Assembly (NCBI GenBank): GCA_023634235.1
Contig: JAMKCF010000007.1
Location: forward strand, 21,768,592-21,832,591
From: Pisaster brevispinus
Lineage: Eukaryota; Echinodermata; Asteroidea; Forcipulatida; Asteriidae
Length of the DNA: 64,000 nucleotides
Direction of reading: 5' to 3'
How positions within the stretch are numbered: position 1 is the stretch's first letter; each line of letters begins with the position of its first letter. This document shows, one piece after another, positions 11,096 to 23,510 of the stretch. The notes under the pieces are model-generated. The model did not search any database. It saw nothing but the letters and a program-made list of their open reading frames with translations, and had not been told where the DNA came from. The position numbers were made by a program, and so were the translations under genes.

Positions 11096-14000
11096 GACAT
11101 AAAGGGGTTCGACTATATCTCCCTCAAGCATTGTAGTTTGGGGTTTTTTATATTTTGGTATGGTGAAGAAAGAAGTAAGATGTTTCATGGTAAAAACCTG
11201 ATGGGGTAAAATAGACTAATATTTTTCCGTTTTCCCTTCTTTTTTGGGAGTAGTCATGGGATACATTTTTTCAAAACCCTGGTGCAGACATTCTTGGATG
11301 ATACTTAACTGCCCTTTTTTTAAGTAGGAAAACAAGCAAAGTCTACAAAAGACTGTTTTGACCTAGTATGGCTTGGTTTGGTTTCACAAAGAGTTAAGAT
11401 TGATCTTAGCTGTGTATCGATCTTGGCCCAGGGCTCAATTTTACAAAGCACTAAGATTCATCTTAAGATGAGTAGTTGATTTTACCATTGTGATTTGTAT
11501 TGTGACATCACACTTTGCTTAGCAATTAAGAATAATACACAGTAATTAAGATCTAATCGAGCCCAGGTCTTGCAACAAAAAACACATTCACCTTTTAAAC
11601 CTGAATCACAGAAAATACATTTATTTATTGTGTTTCTTTATGAGATTTATGAATTAAATGAAATGTGTCTTGAAGACAAACTGATAAACCTCTGTTCAGC
11701 GATGATGATTATTAGGTTATATTCTGTGCTTTTGTATCTTTCTGTTCGTCTCGGTTCATGATGACGTTTAACGATTCATCAAAACTGCCCGACCCAAATT
11801 TATTGCACGCTTTTTATGCATTTATGCCTCCCCTAGAAATTATTTTTATTTCATTTCAATGTCTAGGGCCAACTGCTAGATTAAAGGCTGAATAAGGTCT
11901 TTGAACCAAGACTAGCGGGCCTGTCTCTGTTATGCTAAAAGGAGCTGGACTTTTTTACCTAGGTTTAACACACAAAAAACACTGACTTAAATGGACTGTA
12001 AGCTTCAGTTTTCAGCAACATGAATAAGAAAGTGATTTGATGTGAGGTACTGAACTCGGCGAAAGGTTCACTCAACTTCTGCATTTTTTTTTACAAAGAT
12101 TCAATACATTGTCGAGCATAGAGGCACCTCTCGGGAGCGTTATCTGTCAATAAGGATTGTTGAGGGTAACTTTGTATAGTATTTTCCCCTATTTTAACAA
12201 TGAAGTGTCCCCGTTTTATTTACTTTTTACCATCACATACCTGCATACGGTAAGGCTAGCATGTTTCTATGTCATGTAATGTAAACAATCCACAAATACC
12301 TGAATTATTTGGTAAATTGTTGTCGGACTGGACACTGTCCTTTTATAAAGTGAATTTTGACACAAAACCCTACCTTTCAAGGTCGACATTGATGATTTTG
12401 ATGGTTAAACAGATAAACACATCGTCTCTCTTCTTTGAACTCTCCGTGGGTACTTATGAAAAAGTTATGTTATGCAAATAAGGCCTTAACGAAAAGAACA
12501 TTTCAAAACAAGGTAAACGAAAGTAAAACATTTTAATTTGAATCATCATTAAAATAAAGTCTAAAATTCTGACATATGTTTTCAAAGTAACCTTGTAATT
12601 TAAATGTTTTTGTTAATGAGGTTTCACCTTCAAATAAGTTCATGTGAAATAAACGTACTGCACGAGGGCACGTCTTAAATTATGCAAATTTGCAATTTAT
12701 TTTAGTTTTTTTCGCGAATCAAAACGTGCGAATTAAAATGACATGTAAATAAAGTTTCTTGAAAAAAAAACATTTTTTTAGTATAAAGCTCCTTTTTGAA
12801 TTGTATTTTATTGGGTTTATTAATAGATAATGATTTATAAACATGGGACCAATACAGAGAGTTTGTAGATAACTCGTGAACCAATCACATCTGCCGACAG
12901 AAAAGTATGACGCCATGTTGGATTGACATGAAAGCGCGTGTTTATAAGTACACCTATGCACACGTGTATTCCTTCACGTATCAAGTGACTGTTGGGAAAA
13001 CTACACAAATGCTACGAATAAACAGCTAGGCCTACAACTTCAGCCGTAGAGGAAGGAAATGCTCAAAAGGTAGGAATGTAACCTTGAAACATTTTCATCC
13101 CTATTTACTCTCTTGTGTTGGGCAAACAGTAAGCAAGAGTTTATCTCTTGTTGAAGTCTCACAAAATTAAATATGCTTAGTGCATACTCGTGCACATGGC
13201 TGTACGCCAATGATAATGCGCGCAACATTTAAGTCGTATGGATTGCCTGTTGACATGTTTATACTATGTTTGCTGAGTAAATGTGTGTACTGAGACCACA
13301 TTGCAAAGTGTAATTGTATGCTTGGTTGGCTAACAATCGTGACAATAGCTCAACAACGGGTAGGGTTTGGCTTTTCGATGGGAAGCAGTCGAGTCGACTT
13401 AGCAGTAATCGGAGTTTTCGCTGGAGGATTTGTATTTGTGGTATCCAGGTAGCTTGGTTAAAGATTATGACAAGGAGGGGGGTATGTGAGAGAATAATAA
13501 ATAAGTTGAATTTTCAGGGTCTTCATAACGGTTACATTGTTTTAAAAAGCATCCCGGTCAAACCAATATTTTTACGAAAATTAGCTACGAATTCATAACT
13601 CGAATCATCAAAGTCATTTGGACGCCCTCTTCCGAGATTTTTTTAACTTGTTTTATTCTTGGTACATTACAAGCAGGAAGAGGAAACATTCGGATACATT
13701 GTTTTTGAAATACAAATTCTTTGTAATTTTAATTCAATCTGAGTACAAATAATCGTAGGTCTAGGGCCTATCCTTTTTGGAAACAAACAAATTGATTGGG
13801 CTTTTTAAAAATGTCTTCGACAATAATGTCGTTGAAAGAAATTGAAAGTAATAGACACTCTAGACTTACCTGCTTATCACTAATGAATGAAATTTCAAAT
13901 TTATTACAGTTTAAGAAAATGTTAATGGGTTTGAGAAATAAAGGGCCAAGCGTAATTCGTCTACACTCACAGTGTACTCCGGGCTGGAGGTTTCCATAGT

Positions 14001-15085
14001 AACAGTTTGTTTTAACAGCGTCGTGAGAGTTCTTCGCCTGTCTCGTGACCGTTCTATTTGAAGTCGGTTAATATTTTATGAATTATGTCAATCCACCAGA
14101 TTCAACACTGTACAAGTTTCAAAGGTTACACACATCGCTGTACGAGATTTCAATTAACTGTGCAATTAATTAACCAAGTGAAGCGTGCGTGTTACCTCTG
14201 AGAACTTTAAAGGAATGGCGCAGTATTGGTTTTAAAGAGTTCGTTCAATAAGACTCTCTTTTCCTCAAGAAATGTTTCAATGCTGATGTTTCGATGATGA
14301 TGATGTTCATGCAATCGTGCTATGTTAAACTGGGGCGTGAATAAGGACAACATTCATTGCGATTTATATGGACACATTTTTTAATTTAATGATTGTAGCA
14401 GATTGAAAATTAACAGCTTGTTTATTTGGTACGAACATACTCTTTGATTTTTGCAACGGCTTTAGAGTGGCCATCATGCCAATAGTAAATAATAAGAAAC
14501 TTCACAATTGTTTACATCCGATGTGCCCTTTCGCTTGTCACAAGTGACTGTGAAACCTCACAAGGGAAACATGTTTGCTGAGTATTACCCCCAGGCTTTC
14601 TTATTGAAAACTACTCGCCTCTTGTGACGATATAATACAAGAGACAAGATAGTTACGACACAACTCCCCACTTTGTTTTTACAGTCCTGTTGCAAAGCAT
14701 TCCCTCTTTATGATGGAAGTGAAGTGCAACAATTACTGCACGTGCGGTAAATAAACCCCTATTTAATTTTTGAAGCGGTGTTCCCATGGTGACAATGCTA
14801 AGTTTGCCATCTCTCAATCGTCCGCTGCCACTCCCGCGCCGGGATAGCTCAGTTGGTCGACATCTACTGTTGATACAAGATAAGCAGCCGTGGCACGGTA
14901 CAATCAACACGTCTCGGATGAGCCTTGATGGGCCTCCTTAGCTCATAAAATACAATACACTGCAGCTCGGCTGCAATTTAGACGTGAGCAATCGTGACTG
15001 GTGGCTTGGTTCTTGTATTAAGTGTGGTTTTTACATCTAATCCTGATTTCAAAGCTCCAGCTGATCATTGATATAAGTTGATATA
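11096..15085. other. Intergenic stretch upstream of DYNLT5
   Basis: No exon is supportable. A 44-codon frame from ATG 13318 encodes a hydrophobic run (AVIGVFAGGFVFVVS) that ends near a possible donor at about 13452, but nothing confirms it. Near 14836-14900 a degenerate tRNA-like A-box stretch (GGGATAGCTCAGTTGG) marks an old SINE. Any untranslated first exon of DYNLT5 would be expected in the last 1-2 kb; a weak acceptor is visible close to the ATG. Confidence 0.4.
14836..14900 (+). repeat. Degenerate tRNA-derived SINE fragment
   Basis: GGGATAGCTCAGTTGG is a good tRNA 5' half with A box. What follows does not fold into a convincing anticodon arm or a clear B box, so this is read as a decayed SINE head rather than a tRNA gene. 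Confidence 0.45.
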
Positions 15086-15742
15086 ATGGAAAAGCTGAGA
15101 GCCAAGTTATTGATGCCGACTGTGGTGGAGGATAGCAGTGCAGGGCAGGAAGGTAGTGACAATCCAAGCAGTAACCAGCCCTCATCCGAGCAAGGTGCTG
15201 CAGCACCCAAACCGAAACTCGCTCAACTTGGCCGGTCAAACAGTAAACTTGCAACATGGAATCTCCTCAAACGCAAGATAAGCTTCACGGCATCAGGTAA
15301 AGGTGTCCACATGGGGAGCCCGATGCTGGGCCGGTCTAAACGGCTTCATAGCTTCAGCTCAACGTCAGAGCAGTCGGTACCTATGATGGAGAACACATTC
15401 AGAATAACTCCAGATGACAAGAATACCTTCAAACCACTGTCAGTGCAAAAAGAGATTGCGGATGTCTTAGAAGGAGTTCTTGGCAGTATGGAGTACAACC
15501 CACTAACAAGTGGGAGGATCACTACTCGTTTATCTGAAGCTATCAAGGTTCGTGTCAAGGCGTTGCAATTCAAGAGACACAAGCTGGTTGTACATGTATT
15601 GGTTGGTTCTCATAATGGTCAGAGTATGGAACTAGCAAGTCGATGTTTATGGAATCAAGACACCGATAGCTACGCCTCGGCTACCTATCAGAATACTTCA
15701 CTCTTTGCCATCGCATCTGTTTACGGGGTTTATTTCGAATGA
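15086..15742 (+). CDS. DYNLT5: Tctex1-domain dynein light chain (DYNLT5/TCTEX1D1-like)
   Basis: An uninterrupted 218-residue frame. Residues 1-100 are Ser/Gln/Lys-rich and probably disordered. Residues 104-218 form a Tctex1 (DYNLT) domain: FRITPDDKNTFKPL opens it, the helix SEAIKVRVKALQFKRHKLVV follows, and the C-terminal strands include SRCLWN (185-190) and SLFAIASVYGVYFE, which closely match vertebrate TCTEX1D1. Tctex1 proteins are light chains of dynein or of axonemal complexes and act at microtubules and cilia; the partner of this subfamily is not readable from sequence. The length is near the family norm for DYNLT4/DYNLT5. The coding part is one exon; upstream non-coding exons cannot be excluded. 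DYNLT4 is the main alternative identity. Polyadenylation signals follow at 16034 and 16066. Confidence 0.92.
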   Translation: MEKLRAKLLMPTVVEDSSAGQEGSDNPSSNQPSSEQGAAAPKPKLAQLGRSNSKLATWNLLKRKISFTASGKGVHMGSPMLGRSKRLHSFSSTSEQSVPMMENTFRITPDDKNTFKPLSVQKEIADVLEGVLGSMEYNPLTSGRITTRLSEAIKVRVKALQFKRHKLVVHVLVGSHNGQSMELASRCLWNQDTDSYASATYQNTSLFAIASVYGVYFE

Positions 15743-17867
15743 AATCTGCGCCAATGTTCCCAAAAGCAAGGGACTAAACTAGTAGAATATGATACTTGCA
15801 CGTAATATACTTGTCTCATAACTAAATATTTTTTAGTTTTGTCCAAACTGAAAATGTGTCATACGGAATAGTCGTTTCTTTTAAATGGAAACATTAATTA
15901 ACGTTTCCCTTTTTATATTTGTATCCATATATCGATAAATGTTTCGTCGCCAGGTAACAATACAAATCACTATGAATGAATCAATGTAGTAGTTCTCTGA
16001 TCTTTGAACAATAATTCAGCTCCATATGGATGGAATAAAGTTCATTCAAAACCCAAAGTGACAACAATAAAATGTAGTAAATTATGTATACCCGTCTTCC
16101 TTGGACTGATACCAATCAAGTTTAGACTCATATAGAGATACTGGAGTTCTTGGCCATTGTTATTCTTTAATTCGTGCCCGTACAATGTCTGCACTTATGG
16201 TATCGTTATTCTACTACGCGAACATGAACACTTCTGCCTGTCTTTATTTATGCAGCTGTAGAATACATTTGCACCGCGCACGATCAGTCTATTTTACATC
16301 CAATAAACAAATAGACTTTTCCAAGCGTACTTTTAGCACGTCCATTATCTTAAATTGAACGTTATGGCATAATCTGCTAAATCCTCTATACTGCAATTAA
16401 TTCTATTGAACATGAAGCCGGGTGATGTATATAAAGTCATTAAGCCGAGCGAGTGGTTTTCTCGATGGTTATTGACAAGTGTGCAGAGGATTTTCAAACT
16501 GCCAAAGTACTTGTTGTCCAGTGTTCCCATGGTAATGTAATCAAACGCACATCGTTCTGTGCAACTATTAAGCGACCATTTCAAACACATGTTGGATTTC
16601 TCTTGAAAATGTGTATTTAATATGACCGAAATGTCAACCAGAAACTCCCAAATGGCGTCAGCTCACTATCCACTTTTAGAAATGAAGCACCACTCAATAA
16701 TGGCGCCTGAAACCCTTGATGTTGATTATTAAATCGTGATTATAATGTTGATTCATTTGATTCCCTTCACAAATTAAGGACTAATTCAGAGCAACACCAA
16801 ACTAACTTGACTGTACCATCTGTGCACGAATAAAAGCTGATCTCTGAGTTTATAATAGTCAAAAACACCTGTTCAAATCTTTACACAAAAAGGACTGCTC
16901 TACATCATTTATTCATCACTTTAGTATTACTAAGACAAGGCTCAGACCACTAACATAAATTATAATATTTTTAAAAATCTAGTTATGCACATTTTATTTT
17001 GGTAAATCTAAAGGAACAACAATAAAATGTTAGTTAAATATCTTCAAATCTAAATAGATTATTATGAAAATAAAATACAAAAAGAAATTTGAAGTGAAGT
17101 TAATTAATGGATGATTACAAATCAAGTTGATCCCAATGGAGCTCTTTGAAGTTTTTGGAGTTCTTGGCTAGTAGGCCTATAGTGATTAAGTTCGCTTTTC
17201 TGCGAGTCCTTAGCTTCAAAACCATATTTAATAATACAAATAAAACAGAATCACTGACTATATTTGTTACTATTTTTTAGCTTTCAAATAATAAAACACA
17301 AAGCATACTTTTTAGAACTTGTCAAAAATTAAATTGCCTGAGAATGTTGTGTGCAGCAATTTTTATGGGTTTTGGATTGTTTTTGTGTTTTTGTGTCAAG
17401 CAAATCAAGTTAAAAGCTGATTTGTGAGTATTTTCATAACTGTATTTCAGGCAGAAGTATGTCAAAAGTGTTAAAAATACAAACTTATGCTTTCAGACTA
17501 ATAATAGAGTTAATATTTTAGTTTGTGTATCATTTAGTTATATATCATACTATTAAAGTGTGCCGATTAATCTCATAAAATGCAATGAAATAATTTGAAA
17601 TGACGTTGAAAAAAAACCCCAAAACCCAATGACTTTCGTTTGAATAACATCATAACAATTACCAAGCAGTACCAGTGATTCAAGTGGGGTACAATTTGAG
17701 GAGGAGGCCACGGGCAAATGCTAGAGAGAGAGAAGTGATCTGGGCGTTATTCCTGATTGGCTGAAACATGAAGATAAATAGTTAAAGTTTCACAGTTATG
17801 CTTTGAACAAAGCAGTTTCATAGTTTTCAGTGTATTAACAAATTAAAAAATAAAAAATGAACAGTGG
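15743..17867. other. Intergenic stretch between convergent DYNLT5 and EEF1AKMT1
   Basis: The two flanking genes point toward each other, so this interval should hold both 3' UTRs. It is very AT-rich. The minus-strand open frame at 16345-16590 has no recognisable domain and no splice context. No further gene is seen. Confidence 0.5.
16034..16039 (+). promoter_or_regulatory. Polyadenylation signal for DYNLT5
   Basis: AATAAA lies about 290 bases after the DYNLT5 stop. A second AATAAA at 16066-16071 could serve instead. Confidence 0.55.
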
Positions 17868-20424
17868 TCAGCTGTTGTCTTTGTTAAGAAAATGTGTCTC
17901 GAAGTTTGCAAAACAGCGGAATTCATTGGCAAGATTTCTTGTGTGATGTGGAATGAACGGGCAAATAGTCACACCAAGTAAATCTTGAGCTAACTCTTGC
18001 ATCACACCACCTGCAACAGTAAAACAAATGCGAGAGTGTTGTGAAAAAATCTGAAGTTTTCAAAAACTCACAGCAACAATGGAAATAATGCAGTTTTGTT
18101 ATTTATTTAAATTTTAGAATTGTTTTTTGCCTTAAAATTCAAAGAGGCAGGTCATTCTTAATATTTTTTAATTTAAATTTACAAATTTAGCAAAAAATAA
18201 ATAATCATGTTTTGTTCCCCCAAGTCAATACACAGGGTTTTAAAAAACTACCACAAGGAAAAAAAGGGAAGATTTTTCCAAAACAAAACAACGTTGTGGA
18301 CAACAATAAACCTGTGAAAGTAAAATCTCAATGGGTCAACGAGTCATGATAAATTTTTTTTAAATTATATGTTTTCACTGTTTCAAACATTGGGTTTTGG
18401 ACTCGGGAGATCAAAAGTAATTGTTTTACTCATTCCTCAAAAACTGTAACATTTCAAGCACAAATATGTCACAGGTTATTTTTCACAATGACCAGCTTTA
18501 TACCATGTAAGTTAGGTGCAAGTCTGACAACATTTAAATTCTCAGTCTTTTCAATGTTATGCACAGCATTTAAACAGACTCTCAAAACTGAAACACAGAC
18601 AAAACAGAATGATGCATTTGTCACTGAAAAATAAAGACAACTGCTACATTACCTGTGCATAAGATGATTTTTCCTTTGGTCAAGTACTTGATAGTTTGTG
18701 CTGTCTTGGTCAGACACTCCTCAGCCAAGTATGGAGGGTCAGCAATAACCACATCAAATGAATTCTGCTGAAGATTGGATAATTCTAATGGTGCATTGTA
18801 GTCATAGGATACAAAGTCCTCTCCGTAGGCGGAGAATCGCTGGTCAAACTCTAACAGAATCGTTGTACAAGATGGGGGCTTTACCTGCTGTAGTTTCTGA
18901 TACAGTGTTGGTGAAGACACACACGCAATTCTGCATCATTAGAAAAAGATACACAAACTGTGGGTAAATAATCCATGCATTATATTATAAGAAATTGATT
19001 TTAGCCATCCACCCACAGTTCACACACATTGTGTGTTCTCAGCAGTATCTGTTACAGACAAAGTACAGGATTGAAAATGATCAAAGAAATTATTAGTTTG
19101 AATGTTAGAGCTCATTGCTAATCGTAACAGCACCAATCCGGTACCAGAAATATTTCCATCTGAAAAAAAGACAGAAAAAGATAAGCCCAGGCCTTGAACT
19201 TTGCTCTTGAAGGGGCACTGCAATTTTCCTCTGATAGGGGGGACTTTATATGTAGACAAAATGTAAATTTGTATCGGAACTTTGCAAAGGGTACCACAGG
19301 AAAAGCACAGGGCACCACAGCAATTGCTTTTGATTAAATCATTGATATTGATTAAAACATTGGTTTTTAGATATGATCCCCATCCTGATTTTATACTCCT
19401 GTAGGATTAGGTTGGAGGGCATTCTGTGTCTTATCGAGGATTAAAAAAGTGGCCTTCCACATTTTTCCTCCCTGAAAGATCGGAAGGTCATGTGTGTGAA
19501 ATTAAGTGCACCAGAAAGCATCACAATGTGTGCAATGTTTCTCTCAATTTTAAATCATAAAATTCAACAGAGCTTTCTTTTTCTTTTTCACTTTTGTCCA
19601 CTTAATATTGGTAAATTGGTTCAAATTGGCGTGGTCAGACATTTCTTTTGTTGGAATTTGGCTGGCAGCCATCGTGCTGAATGGCTGGTCAGCTGTCCAA
19701 CTGGCTGTCCAAAATCCTTCCAAGTCCAACCATTGGATAACTGGATGGCTCGCTAGATAAAACACTGAGGTCTTATTATGAGGGCATGTCATTACAACAC
19801 TCTTGACAAAATAGAAATGTATGAACATACCTTCCACTCTCACCCGCTACTTCAAGGGCCTCCTTAGCTAAGACGCCACTAGTAACTTCATCGTACCAAA
19901 ACTGGGATAAATTCTGTTAACAATCAAACAAACAGGTTTTCAATTGGTGCATTCAATCACAAACTTACTGTTTAGAAATGAAGACAATCTTCATTTCCAG
20001 TTTTTATCCTCAAGGTATTTGACGTTTGACAGACAGTACAGTAAGAGCCGACAATCACAGAATGTGGTTTCAGTACAAATTGTCAGGAAAGCACAGGGCT
20101 CAATTACATAAAGCCGTTAAGCAGAAAATGGTGTCAGCAATTTTCTGCTAAGCAAAAATTAGCAGAGAACCAGTCACAAACACTATACATTACATTGTAG
20201 TTTGGCTGTTGGTAACCTGTTCTATGTTTCTGTCCTCTGTGCTTAAAAGCTTTATGACATTGGGCACAGGCCTCACAAGATTTCATGTTAGAAGTTTTTA
20301 CCCAGTTTTCACTGATATTGTTTCCTTGAGATTCTGATGACTGAGACTGAGCTTGGTAGAACTCCTGCAGAGCAGCCATTGTGTCTGCAGAGAGTTGTGG
20401 AACATCATCATCCGAGTCACTCAT
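17868..20424 (-). CDS. EEF1AKMT1: eEF1A lysine methyltransferase 1 (N6AMT2)
   Basis: A complete gene on the minus strand. Exons are 20424-20302, 19913-19831, 18930-18653 and 18010-17868, with phases 0, 2 and 1, giving 208 residues (human about 214). Exon 1 encodes [20 protein letters not shown], the typical acidic start. Exon 2 has the conserved LSQFWYD. Exon 3 carries [13 protein letters not shown] and the catalytic motif DPPYL at residues 133-137, the (D/N)PPY signature of N6-adenine-type and related lysine methyltransferases. Exon 4 has [13 protein letters not shown], the conserved C-terminus. The enzyme uses S-adenosylmethionine to methylate a lysine of elongation factor eEF1A in the cytosol (family knowledge). 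All introns are GT-AG and the reading frame is intact. A truncated MITE lies in intron 1. Confidence 0.97.
20095..20225. repeat. Truncated GGGCCCAATTTCATA-type MITE in EEF1AKMT1 intron 1
   Basis: GGGCTCAATTACATAAAGCC followed by GTTAAGCAG, and later GGCTGTTGGTAACCTGTTC, match the left and middle parts of the MITE copies at 26553 and 32360. The right terminal repeat is missing. Confidence 0.65.
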
Positions 20425-21194
20425 TATATTCCTGCGGGTGAAGAGTAAATTAATGATATACACGTAGTTGCTCATCATCATTATTATCATCATGCTCTGT
20501 ATCCATCATAGGGACATTCAGCATAGGGCCAAGAAGCAGAGGTCTCACCGTCGAGTGTTGACTTAAAAATCATCAATTTGGAGCACAAAAAATGATCATG
20601 AGCACAATTTCATGCCTGATGTTGCATCTTTGACATATCAAGAAGCCAGTTGGTGGTTGTCAAGCTTTTTTCTTGGGTCTTTTTGTCATTTTGGGTCTTT
20701 TTGTCATTTTGTGGAATTTTTTATGGTTTGGTGCTGGGAAAATCATAGCAAATCAAGGTTTCGAATCGTTACGTTCAATGGCGCTGGGGCGCCATAACAA
20801 AATATCGAAAAAAGGAGTACAGTAGTCAGTACAGCAGTTCATGAGTTACCTTAAGCTGGCATTCAATAGTATTCTGTGCGCAACACTGGTCCACAATAGT
20901 CAATGGCTTGTGTTTTATACGTAACCATTGGTTATTGTGAACCAGCGTTGCGCGCAGCATACCATTGATACAAAAGACGGCGGCCATTTTTGCCATTTTC
21001 TTGACCCACCCCGAGCTCACTGTGAAAACAATGAACACATAGAGCCTAATTTTGGCAAGCTCCGTTTTCAAAAGAGAACTCCAGGTGCATAAACGTGAAG
21101 GGGAAATAGTTTTGAATAGGATTTTGTACATGATGACCTATGACTTTGAGGGTCGGGGAGACGATAGTGGAACGAACCGAATAGTTCTAGGAGT

Positions 21195-21300
21195 AGTGTA
21201 GACCCAATAACTGGGGCGCTGTACTCCTTAAAAAAATTTTTTTACATCTTCGGTCGTACTAGATTGGGTAATACGACCGAAGATGTCAAGATTCTAAGGC
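21195..21300. mobile_element. MITE of the TAGACCCAGTAACTGGGGCG family, partial
   Basis: It begins GTAGACCCAATAACTGGGGC, continues GCTGTACTCCTT, and holds an internal hairpin ACATCTTCGGTCGTAC / ACGACCGAAGATGT. The right terminal half is not evident. Related copies are at 22882, 36429 and about 47843. Confidence 0.6.
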
Positions 21301-22881
21301 TAATATAAAAGTGCCTTTATTAACTATAGTCTATAGTTTAGTTATTATCATGTTATGGGGTAATGACAGTCTACTGACTGTACTGAGTGCGAGTACAGCG
21401 TGAGCAGGTGAGCACTGTGACTGAGTGTAGGAGTATTAACTCGTCAGTCATGTCAGTGAAATGGCATTTAAATGGCAACAACGTTGCTAAAAAACTCCCG
21501 TGTTTTTTCATCAAAGTATAATAAAATAGTTTACTGCTTAAACTTCAAGAGATAACTAAATATAAATCATAAAACAAGGAATTTACCTGTCTGAGCTTGA
21601 GTTTTCGATCATCTATTCTATTCAGTGGTGAAAGTTTATAACTCACATGTGTTGTTGTGTGACGGCGCCCGCTAGAGTGCTGCGCTGTCAACGGGTCAAA
21701 GTTCAATTTAAAGCTACGCGGCATTGCTGGCCTTTTGTCAAGTTTTATGGTGTTCATAATAATGTCTTTATAAAAAGTATTTTCCGTTAACAAGGCGTAA
21801 ATAAGTAAGTTATATAATTGAATTGTTTTTAAATCTAGTTTTATGAAAAGCAAATAGTGTATAAATTACTCAGTTATTTTGTATTGTTCATTTATTAACC
21901 TGTCAACATCCAGATTCCGATATTGTTGTCTTGTTAACAAGACTAGCTCTAAAAAGAAAAAAGAAAAGGCAAAATAGTCTGATACCAACGAACTTGACAT
22001 ATTTTGTTGGTCCGTAAATCGTTGTACACGTCTAGGTGTCGGCACGTATGTCTAGACGACGCAAAATCGGTAATCGATCCGGCTGGCCTGGAAACAACAA
22101 ACATTGATTAAGAGCGGCCGTCGCGTGGTGAGTCGATCAAACGAGATATCGACGCGGAAGCCCCCGAGGCACCTCAGCTAAAGCTGCCTGTCCAACCCGA
22201 CCGTCAACTTTTCCCCGTGAACCGCGGTTCTTTCAGACATCCGTCTCTATGTTATTCTTTAATGGTTTTTGGTAGCAGTGGTGAACTGTGATCAGCGATC
22301 ATAAAATGAAATTCGAGCAAGGACGACACGTATAAAAAAATAATTTCGGTTGGCAACATCATCAAGCGACTGCACACACAAGAGGGGGCACACACCGAAC
22401 GGTAATCTACCTCAATGTAATTGAGAAGTCCTGCTAACTGTGGAGTGCAATATACCACTACCAGACCAAACATTGTAGTCTTCTTAACCCTATGGTAAGG
22501 TCCTAAGAATGCTTCACTAAACTTAAATATCTTGTTAAATCGAATCAGATTTCTGTTCAGTTGAGTTGGTTGTGATTTTAATTACCGGTAATCATTATTT
22601 TTGCTATTTATGGCATCTAAAATTGAAATTGACATAATGGTATTTCATCAGTTATAACGTAAAGTATATGTTTTTCAGACATCATTTACTGTACATGAAC
22701 AATCTTCATGATAATTGTAATTCAGATTACAAAACAAAACTATGCTGTCACAGGGCCACACCGATTATAATATTAATTTTGTCGCATAATTGTCGGTTTC
22801 AGGTTCATAATTAATTCTTTAAGGGAGGGGCATTAAGTCAATATTACCAGAATATTTGTATTCAAATTACCTGTAAAGCTG

Positions 22882-22995
22882 TAGGGTCTTGGGCACTGTA
22901 CTCCTTTAAAAAAATTGTTAACATCTTTGGTCGTACTATACGACCAAAGATGTATTTTTTGTTGAAGGAGTACAGCGCCTCAGTTACTGGGTCTA
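22882..22995. mobile_element. Hairpin MITE of the same family, near-complete
   Basis: The left end (TAGGGTCTTGGGCACTGTAC) and right end (TACAGCGCCTCAGTTACTGG, then GTCTAG) are imperfect inverted repeats. The centre is a tight hairpin, ACATCTTTGGTCGTA / TACGACCAAAGATGT. The whole 114 bp can fold back on itself. Confidence 0.75.
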
Positions 22996-23113
22996 GTAAG
23001 TAGTATAGCTGTAATAAATATGAAGCAAATACTTTATTGTTTATTTTATCAGTTTGTTATGTAGCTGTGATAATCGTAACGCATGGTTACATTCCAAGGA
23101 TCAAGAGTTACGG

Positions 23114-23250
23114 TAGCCCACCTTGTTGGGCTGTTATGGCTCTCTGTTAACAATAGTCCTTATATAAAGCTGTTATAGCTCTCTATCATCGGTCCTTTTT
23201 ATAAGGACTCATGTTAAGAGAGAGCCAGAACAGCACAACAAGGTGGGTTA
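23114..23250. mobile_element. Hairpin MITE, TAGCCCACCTTGTTGGGCTG family, diverged
   Basis: The left arm TAGCCCACCTTGTTGGGCTG and the right arm CACAACAAGGTGGGTTA are inverted copies, with mismatches and an inner duplicated piece. A cleaner copy is at 36453-36557. No clear target duplication is visible here. Confidence 0.65.
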
Positions 23251-23510
23251 GAATACAGTTAATTGCAACTATGTGTTACGGGACAAATCATTGTCTCAAA
23301 AACAATTAATTGATTCTTGGTCATACATACATACATACATACATACATTTTCTCTTAATATCTTTTGATAATTTCTCTTTGCAGAATCCTAATTGGTTTC
23401 CAAATACCTCAGAGAAGGTTAAAGTCACTCAGCAGGAGGAGTATGGAAACTGAATTCAAAAATTCAGAGGAGCTGTCATTCACAGCTTGTTGGGAATTTC
23501 AGAATTAATA

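Larger units (their letters stand above)
20425..23510. other. Region between the divergent genes EEF1AKMT1 and MATCAP-like
   Basis: This interval should contain both promoters. A CG-richer patch at about 22020-22240 contains a good donor (CGTG|GTGAGTC near 22120) and could be the 5' untranslated exon of the MATCAP-like gene, whose first coding exon has an acceptor at 23395. That link is inference. Hairpin MITEs occupy about 21195-21300, 22882-22995 and 23114-23250. An (ATAC)n run lies near 23323-23348. Confidence 0.4.

Noticed and set aside
13318..13451. First exon of a membrane protein (44 codons with a hydrophobic run and a possible donor)
   Set aside because: No second exon, no homology and weak donor context; a frame this short is likely to arise by chance.
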